This document shows positions 34,498 through 34,611 of a stretch of DNA of 34,611 nucleotides, in pieces. The notes under the pieces were generated by a model. The model was not told where the DNA came from and ran no database searches. It saw only the letters and a list, made by a program, of their open reading frames with translations. The DNA lies in assembly GCA_012520255.1 (NCBI GenBank), contig JAAYOQ010000014.1, positions 1-34,611 of the forward strand, given 5' to 3'. The position numbers and the translations under genes are program-made. The stretch is from Erysipelotrichia bacterium (GTDB lineage Bacteria; Bacillota_I; Bacilli_A; Erysipelotrichales; Erysipelotrichaceae). Every line of letters starts with the position of its first letter. The first letter of the stretch is position 1.

Positions 34498-34611
34498 ATG
34501 GTTAAAAAAGCATTAAAATACATATTACTCATAACTCTTGCGGCGATAATATTTTTCTATGGCTACAGCAAGTTTGAAGATAAAAAGGAATGGACTGATT
34601 TTGTTAATGAA
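34498..34611 (+). CDS. N-terminal fragment of a membrane or secreted protein (cut by window edge)
   Basis: 38 codons from an ATG with AGAGAGG upstream: a short basic start (MVKKALKY), one membrane helix or signal anchor (ILLITLAAIIFFYGY) and a charged outer start (SKFEDKKEW). It has no stop within the window. The function is unknown; a signal-anchored enzyme such as a sortase would have this start, but nothing here proves it. Confidence 0.7.
   Translation, partial: MVKKALKYILLITLAAIIFFYGYSKFEDKKEWTDFVNE

Overview
The window is a low-GC Firmicute chromosome segment spanning the replication origin. The very low GC content, Shine-Dalgarno starts, sigma-A style promoters, a T-box leader, DarA, a lipoprotein-type YidC and the order dnaA-dnaN-yaaA-recF-gyrB-gyrA-serS fit Bacillota. 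The gene mix (dockerin glucosaminidase, cadherin-like proteins, small genome-style operons) makes me lean to Erysipelotrichia or a close relative. This is an inference and no rRNA is present to settle it.

Left edge to 2.6 kb: the 3' end of an IS1182-like element, then yhfX and its regulator yhfZ on the minus strand. 2.6-5.2 kb: a compact minus-strand housekeeping operon dtd-DUF951-ychF-darA-bactofilin, divergent from rarA (plus). 6.5-10.6 kb: the rpmH-rnpA-yidC-jag ribosome/membrane-insertion cluster followed by an ABC-2 exporter pair. 10.7-13.8 kb: an LL-diaminopimelate aminotransferase, an unusual SLC1/DAACS-type symporter and a prepilin peptidase. 13.8-18.3 kb: yggS (plus), then a mannose/sorbose-type PTS (IIB-IIC-IID) with an SgcQ/BtpA protein, facing a divergent GntR/UTRA regulator with a candidate shared operator. 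18.5-22.9 kb: a minus-strand surface operon of an SH3-glucosaminidase-dockerin protein, a membrane-anchored cohesin-like/cadherin-like protein and an HtrA protease.

22.9-23.3 kb is oriC, with five perfect DnaA boxes plus several near matches and a second small cluster between dnaA and dnaN. To its right all genes run on the plus strand: dnaA, dnaN, yaaA, recF, gyrB, gyrA, a serine T-box and serS, then a lipoprotein and a truncated gene at the right edge. Two perfect parS sites lie about 10-11 kb right of oriC. Gene orientation flips at oriC: left genes are mostly minus (exceptions rarA, yggS, gntR) and right genes all plus, as expected for co-orientation with replication.

The most interesting features are: a dicarboxylate-symporter homologue that has lost the substrate Arg and the Asn-Met-Asp-Gly cation motif and overlaps a dapL-like gene; the neighbouring dockerin and cohesin-like surface proteins; terminator-like hairpins that overlap the start regions of three downstream genes; a YidC lacking the groove arginine; and a parS site inside a promoter.
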